From Tichowtungia sp964398915 (GTDB lineage: Bacteria > Verrucomicrobiota > Kiritimatiellia > Kiritimatiellales > Tichowtungiaceae), in assembly GCA_964398915.1 (NCBI GenBank), contig CAYNOR010000002.1, positions 62,001-126,000 on the forward strand: a DNA stretch of 64,000 bases, read 5' to 3'. Shown one piece after another: positions 1 to 8,294 of the stretch. The notes under the pieces were generated by a model that searched no databases, was not told where the DNA came from, and was given only the letters and a program-made list of their open reading frames with translations. A program made the translations under genes and the position numbers. Each line of letters begins with the position of its first letter. Positions within the stretch are counted from its first letter, which is position 1.

Positions 1-684
1 ACCAGCAGATTGCCGGACGGCGGCCGCTTCCATGATCATTTGACCGAGCCGTTCCGGATCCGAGAGGATATTTTTAATATTTTCAGCGGTTTCTTCTCCA
101 CCCACTTCACCTTTTAGAAAGGCTACGATCTGGTTGATTTTTGCGGCCGGAATTTCATTAACGCATGAATCAGGCAATCTGTCGGAACCTTTCCCTCCGC
201 CTTCCTTGCCGGTTGTTTGTTCCCCGTCGCGCAGCGCAACGTACCGGACATCAGCCAGTTCAATATGATCAAGGCCGGCGGTAGAAAGAATATCTTTAAG
301 TTGCGATTCTCCGGGGATGCAGAGTGCATTAAGCAGTTTTTTCAGTTCATTTCTGGTGAGCCCTTTGTTCAGCGCAAGGTGAGAAACCTTCATGGCGGCG
401 AGTCGCTTTTCGAGCGTGCGAACCGGGATGTCGCGGGCGATTACCGGTTGGTCATCAATGGTGAGTGTGCCGTTGAATGTACCGATGGAAATAGATTTCC
501 GATTTTGCAGTGCGGTATACAAATCTTCGAATGTTTTGTCTACGATCAGTTCCACCGAGGGATGTCCCATGCCGTAAACGGATACCGTCCCCAACCCTCT
601 TCCTAAAGAAATCAATACAGAGCGGAGCTCTTCAGGAATTTCTTTGCCATGTGCGTGAGGAAGGACATCAACAGTTCGTTGCAT
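1..684 (-). CDS. Unidentified protein, N-terminal 228 residues (partial)
   Basis: The frame is open from an ATG at 684 and runs off the left edge, so the C-terminus is missing. A GGAG lies about 11 bases upstream of the ATG. I do not recognise the family with confidence. No signal peptide or membrane segment is visible. Residues about 70-120 hold a small beta-rich unit (GTLTIDDQPVIARDIPVR) followed by a helical part (LTRNELKKLL). This weakly resembles N-terminal modules placed ahead of output domains in some bacterial signalling proteins, but that is only an impression. A Gly-rich, charged linker follows, then an acidic helical stretch. It lies in the same direction as the downstream-reading transketolase but is separated from it by a terminator. 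The function is unknown; the identity of the missing half would decide it. Confidence 0.7.
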   Translation of the reverse strand, partial: MQRTVDVLPHAHGKEIPEELRSVLISLGRGLGTVSVYGMGHPSVELIVDKTFEDLYTALQNRKSISIGTFNGTLTIDDQPVIARDIPVRTLEKRLAAMKVSHLALNKGLTRNELKKLLNALCIPGESQLKDILSTAGLDHIELADVRYVALRDGEQTTGKEGGGKGSDRLPDSCVNEIPAAKINQIVAFLKGEVGGEETAENIKNILSDPERLGQMIMEAAAVRQSAG

Positions 685-755
685 AATGTGCGATACTCCT
701 TGTTTTGAACACGCAGTTTAATGGCATCGTCTTATGCTTGATAGTGCAAAAATAA

Positions 756-782
756 AAAAGCTCACCCGTAAGGTGAGCTTTT
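756..782 (-). terminator. Intrinsic terminator of transketolase
   Basis: An 11-bp perfect stem (756-766 with 772-782) closes a 5-base loop. On the minus strand it is followed by a run of T (TTTTTTATTTTT). It lies 24 bases beyond the transketolase stop, so it ends that transcript before the gene at the left edge. Confidence 0.9.
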
Positions 783-805
783 CACTGTTCATGTCGGGGT
801 TATCC

Positions 806-2785
806 CTACATTTGTTTGGCGATATTATAGATGTGGTCTGCAGTAAACCCGAACTCTTTGGCCAAGGTTCCGGCCGGCGCAGATGCACCGAAATGATTGA
901 TGCCGATCATACGCCCCTGTGCTCCGATATATTTTTCCCAGCCTTGGGTTGCACCGGCTTCAACCGACAGGCGGCGGGTACATTCCGGAGGGAAAACAGA
1001 TGTCTTGTATGCAACATCCTGCGCTTCGAACAGTTCCCAGCTCGGGAAGCTGACGACGCGAACGGCTTTGCCTTCGGCGGCCAGTTTTTTTCCGGCCTCG
1101 AGAGCAATGGATACTTCTGAACCACTTGCCATGATCAAAAGATCGTGTCCGCTCGCAGCATTTTCCCAGAGGACATAGGCGCCGTTTTTGAGGTTGCAGG
1201 CGCAGGCCAGTTCTTTGCGGTTGAAAACCGGCAGATTCTGGCGTGTCAGCAGCAACGCGGTCGGGCCGGTTTTATTTTCGAGTGCCGTAATCCATGCACA
1301 CTTGGTTTCAGTTGCGTCGGATGGGCGAATAACCGTGACGTTCGGTGTAATACGCAGACTCATCAGTGTTTCGATCGGCTGATGGGTCGGACCGTCCTCA
1401 CCGACATAGAAGCTGTCATGCGTGTACACGTAGATAACCGGAAGATTCATCAGCGCCGCTACGCGGGTCGTTGGGCGGACATAGTCGGCAAATACCAGGA
1501 AGGTGGCCCCGTAGATACGGAACCCGCCATGAACCTGAATGCCGTTCATGATGGCACCCATGCCCAGTTCGCGCACACCGAAGTGAAAATTGCGACCCTT
1601 GAAGTTTTTCCTGCTGATATCACCGAGGTCTTTCAGGTAGGTATTATTGCTTGGTGCAAGGTCGGCCGACCCGCCGACGAGGTACGGAATTGCTTTCGCC
1701 AGATCCTGCAACACCTTGCCGGAAGCTGAGCGTGTAGCGATCGACGTTCCGACCTCGAAGTCGGCGATTTTTTTGGCGAGATTGGCCGGCAGTTCGCCGC
1801 TGAGCGCGGCTTTCCACTCTGCCGCTTTTTTCGGTTTGGCTTGTTCAAACGCGGCAAAGGTTTTGTTCCACCCTGCTTCGATTGAGGCATTTTTCTTCGC
1901 GACAGCGGCGAAGGCGGCGCGAACTTCTTCCGGCACAAAGAATTTTTCCGGCGAGATGCCCAGTGCGGCTTTGGAGAGTTTTACTTCTTCTTCACCGAGC
2001 GGTGCGCCGTGGCAATCGTGCGAACCAGCTTTGTTCGGTGAACCGAATCCGATGGTGGTGTTGCAGATGATGACGGACGGTTTTTTAGTTTGCGCCTGTG
2101 CAGCTTTGGTTGCGGCGGCGATTTCATCGGTGTTGTGCCCGTTGATTTCCTGAACGTGCCAGCCGTAAGACTGCATGCGTTTCTTCACATCATCCGTATA
2201 GGTAATATGTGTTTCACCTTCGATGCTGATGAAGTTTTGATCATAAAACAAAATCAATTTACCGAGGCCGAGATTTCCAGCCATTGAAAACACCTCGTTC
2301 GAGATGCCTTCCATGAATTCGCCTTCGCTGGCGATGACGTAGGTGTAGTGATCAACCAGCTTATATTCTTTGCTGTTGAACTTTTTAGCAAGCATCTGTT
2401 CGGCGATCGCCATACCAACGGCATTGCCGCACCCCTGACCAAGCGGACCGGTGGTGGTTTCTACGCCGACGGTGTGACCGTATTCCGGATGGCCGGGAGT
2501 TTTGCTGCCCCACTGCCGGAATTTTTTGAGCTCTTCGAGCGGCAGGGGATATCCGGCGAGATGCAACAGACTGTAGATCAGCATGGAGCCGTGGCCGGCA
2601 GAAAGAACGAAGCGGTCGCGATCGGCCCACTGAGGATTCTGCGGGCTGTGCTTAAGAAATTGGGTCCAAAGAACAGCGGCAACATCGGCCATACCCATTG
2701 GCATCCCGGGGTGCCCTGAATTGGCAGCTTGTACGCCATCCATTGAAAGTCCTCGAATTGTATTGGCAATCAATTTGATATCCAT
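806..2785 (-). CDS. tkt: Transketolase
   Basis: 659 residues, the usual length. It transfers two-carbon ketol units in the non-oxidative pentose phosphate pathway and needs thiamine diphosphate and a divalent metal. Visible signatures are GHPGMPMGMADV near residue 24, GHGSMLIYSLLHLAGY near 64, GPLGQGCGNAVGMAIAE near 113, and in the C-terminal half FVFADYVRP and THDSFYVGEDGPTHQP. The thiamine-diphosphate motif normally reads GDG...N; here it reads SEGEFMEGISNEV with Glu154 in the usual Asp place and Asn184 retained, an unusual but conservative change. The start is well supported by AAGGAGAA just upstream of the ATG. The gene stands alone, with its own terminator. Regulation is not evident. Confidence 0.95.
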   Translation of the reverse strand: MDIKLIANTIRGLSMDGVQAANSGHPGMPMGMADVAAVLWTQFLKHSPQNPQWADRDRFVLSAGHGSMLIYSLLHLAGYPLPLEELKKFRQWGSKTPGHPEYGHTVGVETTTGPLGQGCGNAVGMAIAEQMLAKKFNSKEYKLVDHYTYVIASEGEFMEGISNEVFSMAGNLGLGKLILFYDQNFISIEGETHITYTDDVKKRMQSYGWHVQEINGHNTDEIAAATKAAQAQTKKPSVIICNTTIGFGSPNKAGSHDCHGAPLGEEEVKLSKAALGISPEKFFVPEEVRAAFAAVAKKNASIEAGWNKTFAAFEQAKPKKAAEWKAALSGELPANLAKKIADFEVGTSIATRSASGKVLQDLAKAIPYLVGGSADLAPSNNTYLKDLGDISRKNFKGRNFHFGVRELGMGAIMNGIQVHGGFRIYGATFLVFADYVRPTTRVAALMNLPVIYVYTHDSFYVGEDGPTHQPIETLMSLRITPNVTVIRPSDATETKCAWITALENKTGPTALLLTRQNLPVFNRKELACACNLKNGAYVLWENAASGHDLLIMASGSEVSIALEAGKKLAAEGKAVRVVSFPSWELFEAQDVAYKTSVFPPECTRRLSVEAGATQGWEKYIGAQGRMIGINHFGASAPAGTLAKEFGFTADHIYNIAKQM

Positions 2786-2995
2786 ATTTTCTCCTTTTGG
2801 TCGTTTTCTATCTCGTTAACCTGATAAAATCATGTGCAACTTAGCGAAAAACGGCTCTGATGACTAATGTGAAGTGAATGAATTTTAAAGCGAAAGATAA
2901 CCGAAAGCCGAACCGCCTGCGGGTGGTTTCTATTTGGAAGGTGACATTATGAAAGCAGGTGAAAAAAAACGACAAAATATCTGGTGTTGGAAAAT

Positions 2996-3838
2996 ATGAT
3001 TGATTTGCATTCACACTCTATTTTTTCCGACGGCTCCAGCACCCCTGAAGAACTCGTGGCGCTGGCAGAGCAGGGCGGACTTACCGCGCTGGCGCTGACC
3101 GATCACGACACCGCTGACGGCCTGCCGCGTTTTATGGCGGCGGGATCCTGTTCGTCGGTACAGACCATTAGCGGCATTGAACTCAGCGCAGAATTGGGCG
3201 AAACCACGCTGCACATCCTCGGGTATCTGTTTAATCCGGCGCATACCGAATTAAGGATCGTGCTTGAATGGGTGCGGGAAGGGCGTACCGAGCGGAACGT
3301 CCAAATCTTGGAAAAACTCAACCGGCTCGGCTACAATCTGACCCATGATGATGTTCGCAAGCATGCCGGCGATGAGTTGATCGGTCGTCCGCATTTTGCC
3401 GCCGCGCTCATTGAAAAAGGCCACTTCAAACACAAAGACAAAATTTTTCAACAGTTACTCGGAAAAGGCAAAGCGGCCTATGTTGATCGCCGCCGGCTTT
3501 CACCTGAGGCCTGCGTTGAATTAATTTGCCGGGCGGGTGGTGTACCGGTGATTGCTCATCCGGGTCAGATGAAACTCACCACGCGCACCTTGCGCCGTCT
3601 CGTCAAAAAACTGAAAGGGCATGGACTGGGCGGACTTGAAGTCTGGCATCCGACGCATCAGCCGCACCAGGTTGCAGCCTTTCTGCGTATCTGTGAAGAT
3701 TTCGACATGGTTGCTACCGGCGGCTCCGACTTTCATGGCACACTGACGCCGGACTTATCGCTTGGTCGCGGCTTCGGCGATCTCGATGTTCCGGAAACTG
3801 TACTGGATGTTCTGCGCAAACGATCAACCTTTGGTTGA
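2996..3838 (+). CDS. PHP-domain phosphoesterase (TrpH/YciV family)
   Basis: 280 residues from the ATG at 2996. GTG 2984 and TTG 2987 are possible alternative starts; no strong Shine-Dalgarno distinguishes them. The polymerase-and-histidinol-phosphatase metal site is clear: H5-x-H7 in IDLHSHSIFSDGS, D36-H37-D38 in LTDHDTADG, a central RPHFAAALIEKG helix, VIAHPGQ, and the terminal GGSDFHG. Relatives such as YciV hydrolyse nucleoside 3',5'-bisphosphates or trim RNA 5' ends, and others remain uncharacterised. The cellular substrate here is inferred only to be a small phosphoester. It is divergent from transketolase across a 198-base gap. A 16-codon frame (2949-2999) ends on the ATG of this gene. 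Confidence 0.88.
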   Translation: MIDLHSHSIFSDGSSTPEELVALAEQGGLTALALTDHDTADGLPRFMAAGSCSSVQTISGIELSAELGETTLHILGYLFNPAHTELRIVLEWVREGRTERNVQILEKLNRLGYNLTHDDVRKHAGDELIGRPHFAAALIEKGHFKHKDKIFQQLLGKGKAAYVDRRRLSPEACVELICRAGGVPVIAHPGQMKLTTRTLRRLVKKLKGHGLGGLEVWHPTHQPHQVAAFLRICEDFDMVATGGSDFHGTLTPDLSLGRGFGDLDVPETVLDVLRKRSTFG

Positions 3839-3893
3839 GTGATGACAAAATGGTCTTTTGTTTTTTTTCAAAAGCAACGACCAAAAGGGAGTA

Positions 3894-4559
3894 GCAACCC
3901 TTGGAGGAATCCGGTAGATTCTCCGGCTCAATCCCATCCGAAGGCTTTCCATTGATGTGGACATTGTAACGCAGGCATCCCCGGAGGAACTGTTCGCGTT
4001 TTTGGAACCAATCGGAACAAAGAACCCGTTTTCCGGTTATCAGCACGATTCGGTACGCGACAAAGATTTACCGCCGAAAAAGCATTTCAAGGTTTTCTAT
4101 CCGTCGGCCATTGAATCCAAGAATGACCATATCCTGTTGGATGTTCTTTTTGAGAAAGAACCTTCTTCGCGTTGTGATCTTGTGCCGATCCTCACGCCGT
4201 TTATCGAACCGGAACGGGAGGTGGTGGTTTTCGTTCCTACAATGAACAGCCTGCTTGGAGACAAACTCACCGCGTTTGCCCCGAAAACGATCGGTATCCC
4301 ATATTACTCGGAGCCCAGCCACATAGAGCGGAAGACTGATATTGTTAAGCAGCTGTTTGATGTGGGCGCTCTGTTTGATTCCGCCACCGATTTGCAGGAA
4401 GTGGCCGAGGTCTATGAAACCATTCATGGCAAACAACTGGGTTATCGCGATGCGACCTTTACCATGGCTGACACACTGAATGACACTATGACGACCGGGT
4501 TCCAATATAGTCAGCTTGATCTGCGCGGCGGGACAGAGACGCCGGAGGGGTTAGAGTGA
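3894..4559 (+). pseudogene. AbiEii/AbiGii-type nucleotidyltransferase toxin, degraded
   Basis: The longest intact stretch begins at GTG 3957 and gives 200 residues. It contains RRLSIDVDIV just upstream, NPFSGYQHDSV, ILLDVLFEKEP and LGDKLTAFAPKTIGIPY, the pattern of the AbiEii nucleotidyltransferase toxins (MenT-like, adding nucleotides to tRNA or protein). The same frame continues upstream through an LGGIR segment that looks like the family's GG nucleotide-binding motif, but a TAG at 3915 interrupts it between GG and DxD, and no start precedes it. The antitoxin partner normally found next to these genes is absent. I read this as a decayed toxin relic. An intact gene using the GTG at 3957 would lack half of the active site. 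Confidence 0.7.
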
Positions 4560-4587
4560 TCGGACATGAATTTAAACTGGGGAGTCT

Positions 4588-4695
4588 ATGAGTAAAAAAG
4601 AGCCCATCATGGAAAATCCGTTTTACGCGGAGATCATGCATAAAATTGAAACTCTGATTCACAAGTCCTTTCTCGAAGACCATCGCTTGATGTAG
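4588..4695 (+). CDS. Possible 35-residue small protein or gene fragment
   Basis: ATG-to-TAG frame of 35 codons with a GGGGAG three bases ahead of the ATG. The peptide begins MSKKEPIMENPFYAEIMHK and is predicted helical; it ends with EDHRLM. It follows the AbiEii relic by 28 bases and could be the trimmed end of that locus, a separate small protein, or chance. I do not recognise it. Confidence 0.3.
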   Translation: MSKKEPIMENPFYAEIMHKIETLIHKSFLEDHRLM

Positions 4696-4774
4696 GCCGG
4701 AAGATTTCCTGCTTCTTTCTCCACATGTTCTCAAATGATTTTGTAAAACTTTCTTTTGGAAAAATCGGACGTAG

Positions 4775-4793
4775 TTTTCCAATGTTTGGAAAC
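4775..4793. repeat. Dispersed palindrome TTTTCCA-N5-TGGAAAc
   Basis: Matches the arms TTTTCCA/TGGAAAA at 13 of 14 bases, with spacer ATGTT. It lies in the gap before topB and runs directly into a short ATTCGCGT tandem repeat. See the other copies at 12180, 18018, 19149, 36884 and 63435. Confidence 0.75.
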
Positions 4794-4794
4794 C

Positions 4795-4817
4795 ATTCGC
4801 GTCAATTCGCGTGCATT
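4795..4817. repeat. Short 10-base tandem repeat (ATTCGCGTNN)
   Basis: Units ATTCGCGTCA and ATTCGCGTGC followed by a partial ATT form about 2.3 copies. The 254-base gap 4696-4949 shows nothing else beyond this, the palindrome just upstream, and GC-rich sequence leading to topB. Confidence 0.6.
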
Positions 4818-4949
4818 GCCGCTTCGCTGCCGTCGCTTTCAGCGCCAGCCTCTGCCTTCGGCGGTCGCGGTTCAATGTTCGAATCAATGACTTGAACCCG
4901 CGCGCCGATCTGTTCAAACTGCCGCCTTTTCCGGAAGAACCAAACGCCT

Positions 4950-7022
4950 ATGAAAGTTGTCATTGCAGAAAAACCGTCCGTCGCCCGCGAAATCGCGGCG
5001 GTACTTAATATTACCGGGAAAAAGAGCGGCTATATCGAAGGGCGCGGCTGTGCCATCACCTGGGCGTTCGGCCATCTCGTCACTTTGCAGGAACCGGGCG
5101 AGTACGATCCTGCACTGAAACGCTGGTCGCTCGAGTCGCTTCCGTTTATCCCGGATGAATTTAAGCTCAAACTGATCGATAATCGTGGCGTGGACGAACA
5201 GTTCCGGGTGATTAAAACGCTGTGCGAGCAGGCCGAAGAAATCGTCTGCGCGACCGATGCCGGGCGGGAAGGGGAGCTCATCTTCCGCTACATTCTTGCG
5301 CTGAGCGGCTGCGAGCAGAAACCGATCCGCCGCCTCTGGCTTAATTCATTGACGCCCGATGCCATTAAAGATGCGTTCAAGAATTTGAAGGACGGCCATG
5401 AGTACGATGCACTCTACGCCGCTGCCCGCTGCCGCAGTGAGTCCGACTGGATTGTCGGCCTCAATGCCACGCGCTATTACACCGTCCGGCACGGACGTTT
5501 CGGCGGCGGTACCGATCGCGTACTCTGGAGTATCGGCCGCGTGCAGACGCCGGTGCTGGCGATGATTGTAAAGCGCGATGATGAGATTGATCAGTTCCGC
5601 TCGCAACCGTTCTGGGAGCTGACAACGTTGTATCGCGCGGTGGTATTTAAATACACCGGTAAGCGTTTTGAGAAGCCGGAGCTGGCACAAGTGCTGCTTC
5701 AAAAAATAACCGGTCAACCGTTTGAAATTACCGGCATTGACGGCAAAGAGAAAAAGGAACCGCCGCCGCAGCTTTTCGACCTCACCACGCTTCAGCGCGA
5801 AGTGAATAAGTCACACGGGCTTTCGGCCGCCGACACGCTGGCCGCTACCCAGAATCTGTACGAATCCAAGCTCGTCACGTATCCGCGAACCGATTCGCGC
5901 TATCTCAATAATGACATGAAGCCGCGAATTCCGCAGATTCTGGAGCAGCTGAAAGCCACTCGTGCCGAACAGATTGCGCCGCTCAACCTTGCCAAACTGC
6001 CGTTCACCAGCCGGATCATTGATGACAAAAAAGTGACCGATCACCACGCCATCATTCCCACTGGCGTTGAGCCGCGCAGTCTTGGCGCCAATGAACAGCT
6101 GGTCTACGACGCGATCACCACGCAGTTCATCGCCGCCTTTTATCCGGCCTGTCTGAAGCAACTCACCACGGCAGACGGCATCAGCCGGGAGGTTCCGTTT
6201 CAGGCGAAAGGAACGCAGGTTATTAAACCCGGCTGGACGGTTCTTTTCCCGAAAAAGAAAAAGCCAGCGGATGAGGAAGATGAGCAGACTTTGCCCGCGT
6301 TTGAAAAGGGTGAAACCGGTTCGCACGAACCGGTACTCCGTGAAGGGAAAACTAATCCGCCTAAACACTTCACCGAAAACTCCCTGCTTGGCGCGATGGA
6401 AGCCGCCGGAAAATCTGTCGAGGATGATGCCTTGCGCGAAGCGCTTAAAGAACGCGGTATCGGAACTCCGGCGACCCGTGCGGCTATTATTGAAACACTG
6501 CTTTCACGGAATTATATCCAGCGAGAAAAAAAGCTTCTGCTGGCCACGGATATGGGCCGCTGTCTGATTGCACTGATTCGCGACCCGTTGCTCAAGTCGC
6601 CTGAAATGACCGGCGAATGGGAAGGAAAACTCAAACAGATCGAACGCGGGCAGCTGGCCGACGCTGAATTCATGGCCGGGATTTGCGGCTACATCCGCGG
6701 GCTGATTCAAAACAGCTCGAACGGACGGATTGATACAGCGCACATGGGAAACTGCCCACTGTGCGGTAAACCGGTTATCAAAGGAAAAACCGCCTACGGA
6801 TGTTCCGGCTGGAAAGAGGGTTGCGTCTTTGTTCTCAATCCTGAGTACAAAGGATTGTCACTTACCGCCAGCCAGATTCAGGGTTTACTGCAACTGCGCA
6901 TTCTGCCGTACTCGGTACAGATCGAAGGCGAGCCGCGCCTGCTCATTCTCTCCACACAGGGTGGAGTCATGGATTTGCAGTTACCCTCTGCCGAACGGCA
7001 GAAAAAAGAGATAAGGTCGTAA
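4950..7022 (+). CDS. topB: DNA topoisomerase III (type IA)
   Basis: 690 residues, usual for bacterial TopB. It cuts one DNA strand through a tyrosine-phosphate link, relaxing negative supercoils and separating intertwined DNA. Domains in order: Toprim at the N-terminus (VVIAEKPSVARE, and ATDAGREGELIFRYI near residue 95); the type IA core with active-site Tyr311 in SKLVTYPRTDSRYL; ERGIGTPATRAAIIETL around 515; and a C-terminal zinc-finger-like segment with CPLC and a CSGWKEGC pair near 600. A GGAAGA lies 11 bases before the ATG. The gap upstream carries a dispersed palindrome and the AbiEii relic. TopB is sometimes carried by mobile elements, but nothing else mobile is seen here. Confidence 0.93.
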   Translation: MKVVIAEKPSVAREIAAVLNITGKKSGYIEGRGCAITWAFGHLVTLQEPGEYDPALKRWSLESLPFIPDEFKLKLIDNRGVDEQFRVIKTLCEQAEEIVCATDAGREGELIFRYILALSGCEQKPIRRLWLNSLTPDAIKDAFKNLKDGHEYDALYAAARCRSESDWIVGLNATRYYTVRHGRFGGGTDRVLWSIGRVQTPVLAMIVKRDDEIDQFRSQPFWELTTLYRAVVFKYTGKRFEKPELAQVLLQKITGQPFEITGIDGKEKKEPPPQLFDLTTLQREVNKSHGLSAADTLAATQNLYESKLVTYPRTDSRYLNNDMKPRIPQILEQLKATRAEQIAPLNLAKLPFTSRIIDDKKVTDHHAIIPTGVEPRSLGANEQLVYDAITTQFIAAFYPACLKQLTTADGISREVPFQAKGTQVIKPGWTVLFPKKKKPADEEDEQTLPAFEKGETGSHEPVLREGKTNPPKHFTENSLLGAMEAAGKSVEDDALREALKERGIGTPATRAAIIETLLSRNYIQREKKLLLATDMGRCLIALIRDPLLKSPEMTGEWEGKLKQIERGQLADAEFMAGICGYIRGLIQNSSNGRIDTAHMGNCPLCGKPVIKGKTAYGCSGWKEGCVFVLNPEYKGLSLTASQIQGLLQLRILPYSVQIEGEPRLLILSTQGGVMDLQLPSAERQKKEIRS

Positions 7023-7074
7023 TCGTCTCTATTGATTTTCGTCATCAGGCAAAAGACGCTGCAGGGCAGGTGAA

Positions 7075-8106
7075 TTACTTTTGTTGTCGGGCAGGGCCGG
7101 TGGATTCCCGGATGATGAGCTGCCCGCTGAGGATTGTTTTTGATCCGCCAGCAACGCTGGTTTTATCGAGAACCTTCGCGACGGCATTGATTGCCATTTG
7201 GCGGAGCGACTGGGAAATCGTGGTAAGTGACACCGGTAGGAATTCAGCAATCGGGATATTGTCGACGCCGACGAATGAAATATCAGCCGGGATTTTCAGT
7301 CCGGCTTCTGTAGTTGCACGCATGGCGCCGATGGCCAGCAGATCGTTCATGCAGACAAAGGCGGTGGGGATATCTTTGCGGGGGTGGCTTTTTAGAAGGG
7401 TTTTGAAGGCCGTGTGCGAATCCGTGAGGGTCGGCTTGCATTGCACAAGAAAGGGTTCGGGACTTTCCAGTTTATATTTTTTAAGGGCCTGCTTGAACTG
7501 GGCGATGCGCGGAGCGGCTTTCTGATGACTGGCGAGCTCATGAAGGATGAAGCCGATTTTTTTATGGCCCAGAGATGCCAGATGCTCAAAGGCGGCGTTT
7601 ACGCTCTCGTTCAGATCGACCTGAATAAAACTCAACGGCGACCCTTTAGGGGGTTCGCCCAGGACAACAACGGGCGTGCCGGTAGCCGCAAGCGGTTCAA
7701 GGTGTGTCTTGAATATTTCTGGATTGATCGGGTTGATGATGACGCCGTCGATTTGCCGGTTGGTGATTTTATTCAGACAGAGTTGTTCCCGTTTGAAATC
7801 AAGCCGAGTGTCTTCGATAATCAAATCGTAATCCCGCTTGATCACTTCGGTTTCAATTTCCGTTACCAGCGCCGAGTAGAATGGATTTTGGAGGTCGGGG
7901 ATAATCAGTCCGATGGTGTTGGTTTTTCCAAGGCTGAGACCGCGGGCGATGCGGTTCGGGGTATAGCCCAGTTTTTCGGCGGCGTCGCGGACTCGCTGTT
8001 TCGTTTCCTCGGAAGCCCAGGAGTCTTTACGGGAGTTCAGGATGCTGGAGGCCGTGTTGATGGCGACCCCGGCGGCTTTTGCGACATCTTTGAGTTTTAC
8101 GGCCAT
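7075..8106 (-). CDS. LacI-family transcriptional repressor
   Basis: 343 residues, the family's usual length. The N-terminal helix-turn-helix and hinge are clear (KLKDVAKAAGVAINTASSILN, then RVRDAAEKLGYTPNRIARGL). The periplasmic-binding-protein-like sensor domain follows (TNTIGLIIPDLQNPFYSALV, DGVIINPI, GHKKIGFI, TAFVCMNDLLAIGAM, FVGVDNIPIAEFL). It would bind a sugar or sugar phosphate in the cytoplasm and control nearby genes. AAAGGA five bases ahead of the ATG supports the start. It is divergent from the ADP-ribosylglycohydrolase/sulfatase cluster; the 188-base gap between them holds four CGGTT half-sites. The effector is unknown; a breakdown product of a sulfated glycan is a reasonable inference. 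Confidence 0.93.
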   Translation of the reverse strand: MAVKLKDVAKAAGVAINTASSILNSRKDSWASEETKQRVRDAAEKLGYTPNRIARGLSLGKTNTIGLIIPDLQNPFYSALVTEIETEVIKRDYDLIIEDTRLDFKREQLCLNKITNRQIDGVIINPINPEIFKTHLEPLAATGTPVVVLGEPPKGSPLSFIQVDLNESVNAAFEHLASLGHKKIGFILHELASHQKAAPRIAQFKQALKKYKLESPEPFLVQCKPTLTDSHTAFKTLLKSHPRKDIPTAFVCMNDLLAIGAMRATTEAGLKIPADISFVGVDNIPIAEFLPVSLTTISQSLRQMAINAVAKVLDKTSVAGGSKTILSGQLIIRESTGPARQQK

Positions 8107-8188
8107 AAAAGTCCTTTACAGATTACGCCGCAACTCTTTCTTTTCGAAACGGTTGCGTAAAGATTTTTTTTATTAATCGCAATAAAAG

Positions 8189-8217
8189 TTGACCAAGGAA
8201 TCGGTTCCTGTTTCAAT
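8189..8217 (+). promoter_or_regulatory. Candidate sigma-70 promoter of the saccharide cluster
   Basis: TTGACC, 17 bases, TTCAAT. The -35 is strong and the -10 weak (4 of 6). The palindrome at 8196-8209 fills the spacer, which would suit repression by the divergent LacI protein. Confidence 0.45.
8196..8209. promoter_or_regulatory. Putative LacI-type operator 1
   Basis: AGGAATCGGTTCCT, with 5-bp inverted arms and a central CG as in many LacI-family sites. It lies within the candidate promoter spacer. Confidence 0.45.
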
Positions 8218-8232
8218 TAGTACAAGGAATGA

Positions 8233-8246
8233 AGGATCCGGTTCCC
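8233..8246. promoter_or_regulatory. Putative LacI-type operator 2
   Basis: AGGATCCGGTTCCC agrees with operator 1 at 12 of 14 bases and lies 37 bases downstream of it. Further CGGTT half-sites occur at 8150 and 8258. Confidence 0.4.
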
Positions 8247-8294
8247 CTTCGCGAGACCGGTTGACGTGACTACAAATCAGGCGGGCAAAATGGT

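Noticed and set aside
4950..7022. topB as part of an integrative element
   Set aside because: No integrase, conjugation genes or attachment repeats are seen beside it.
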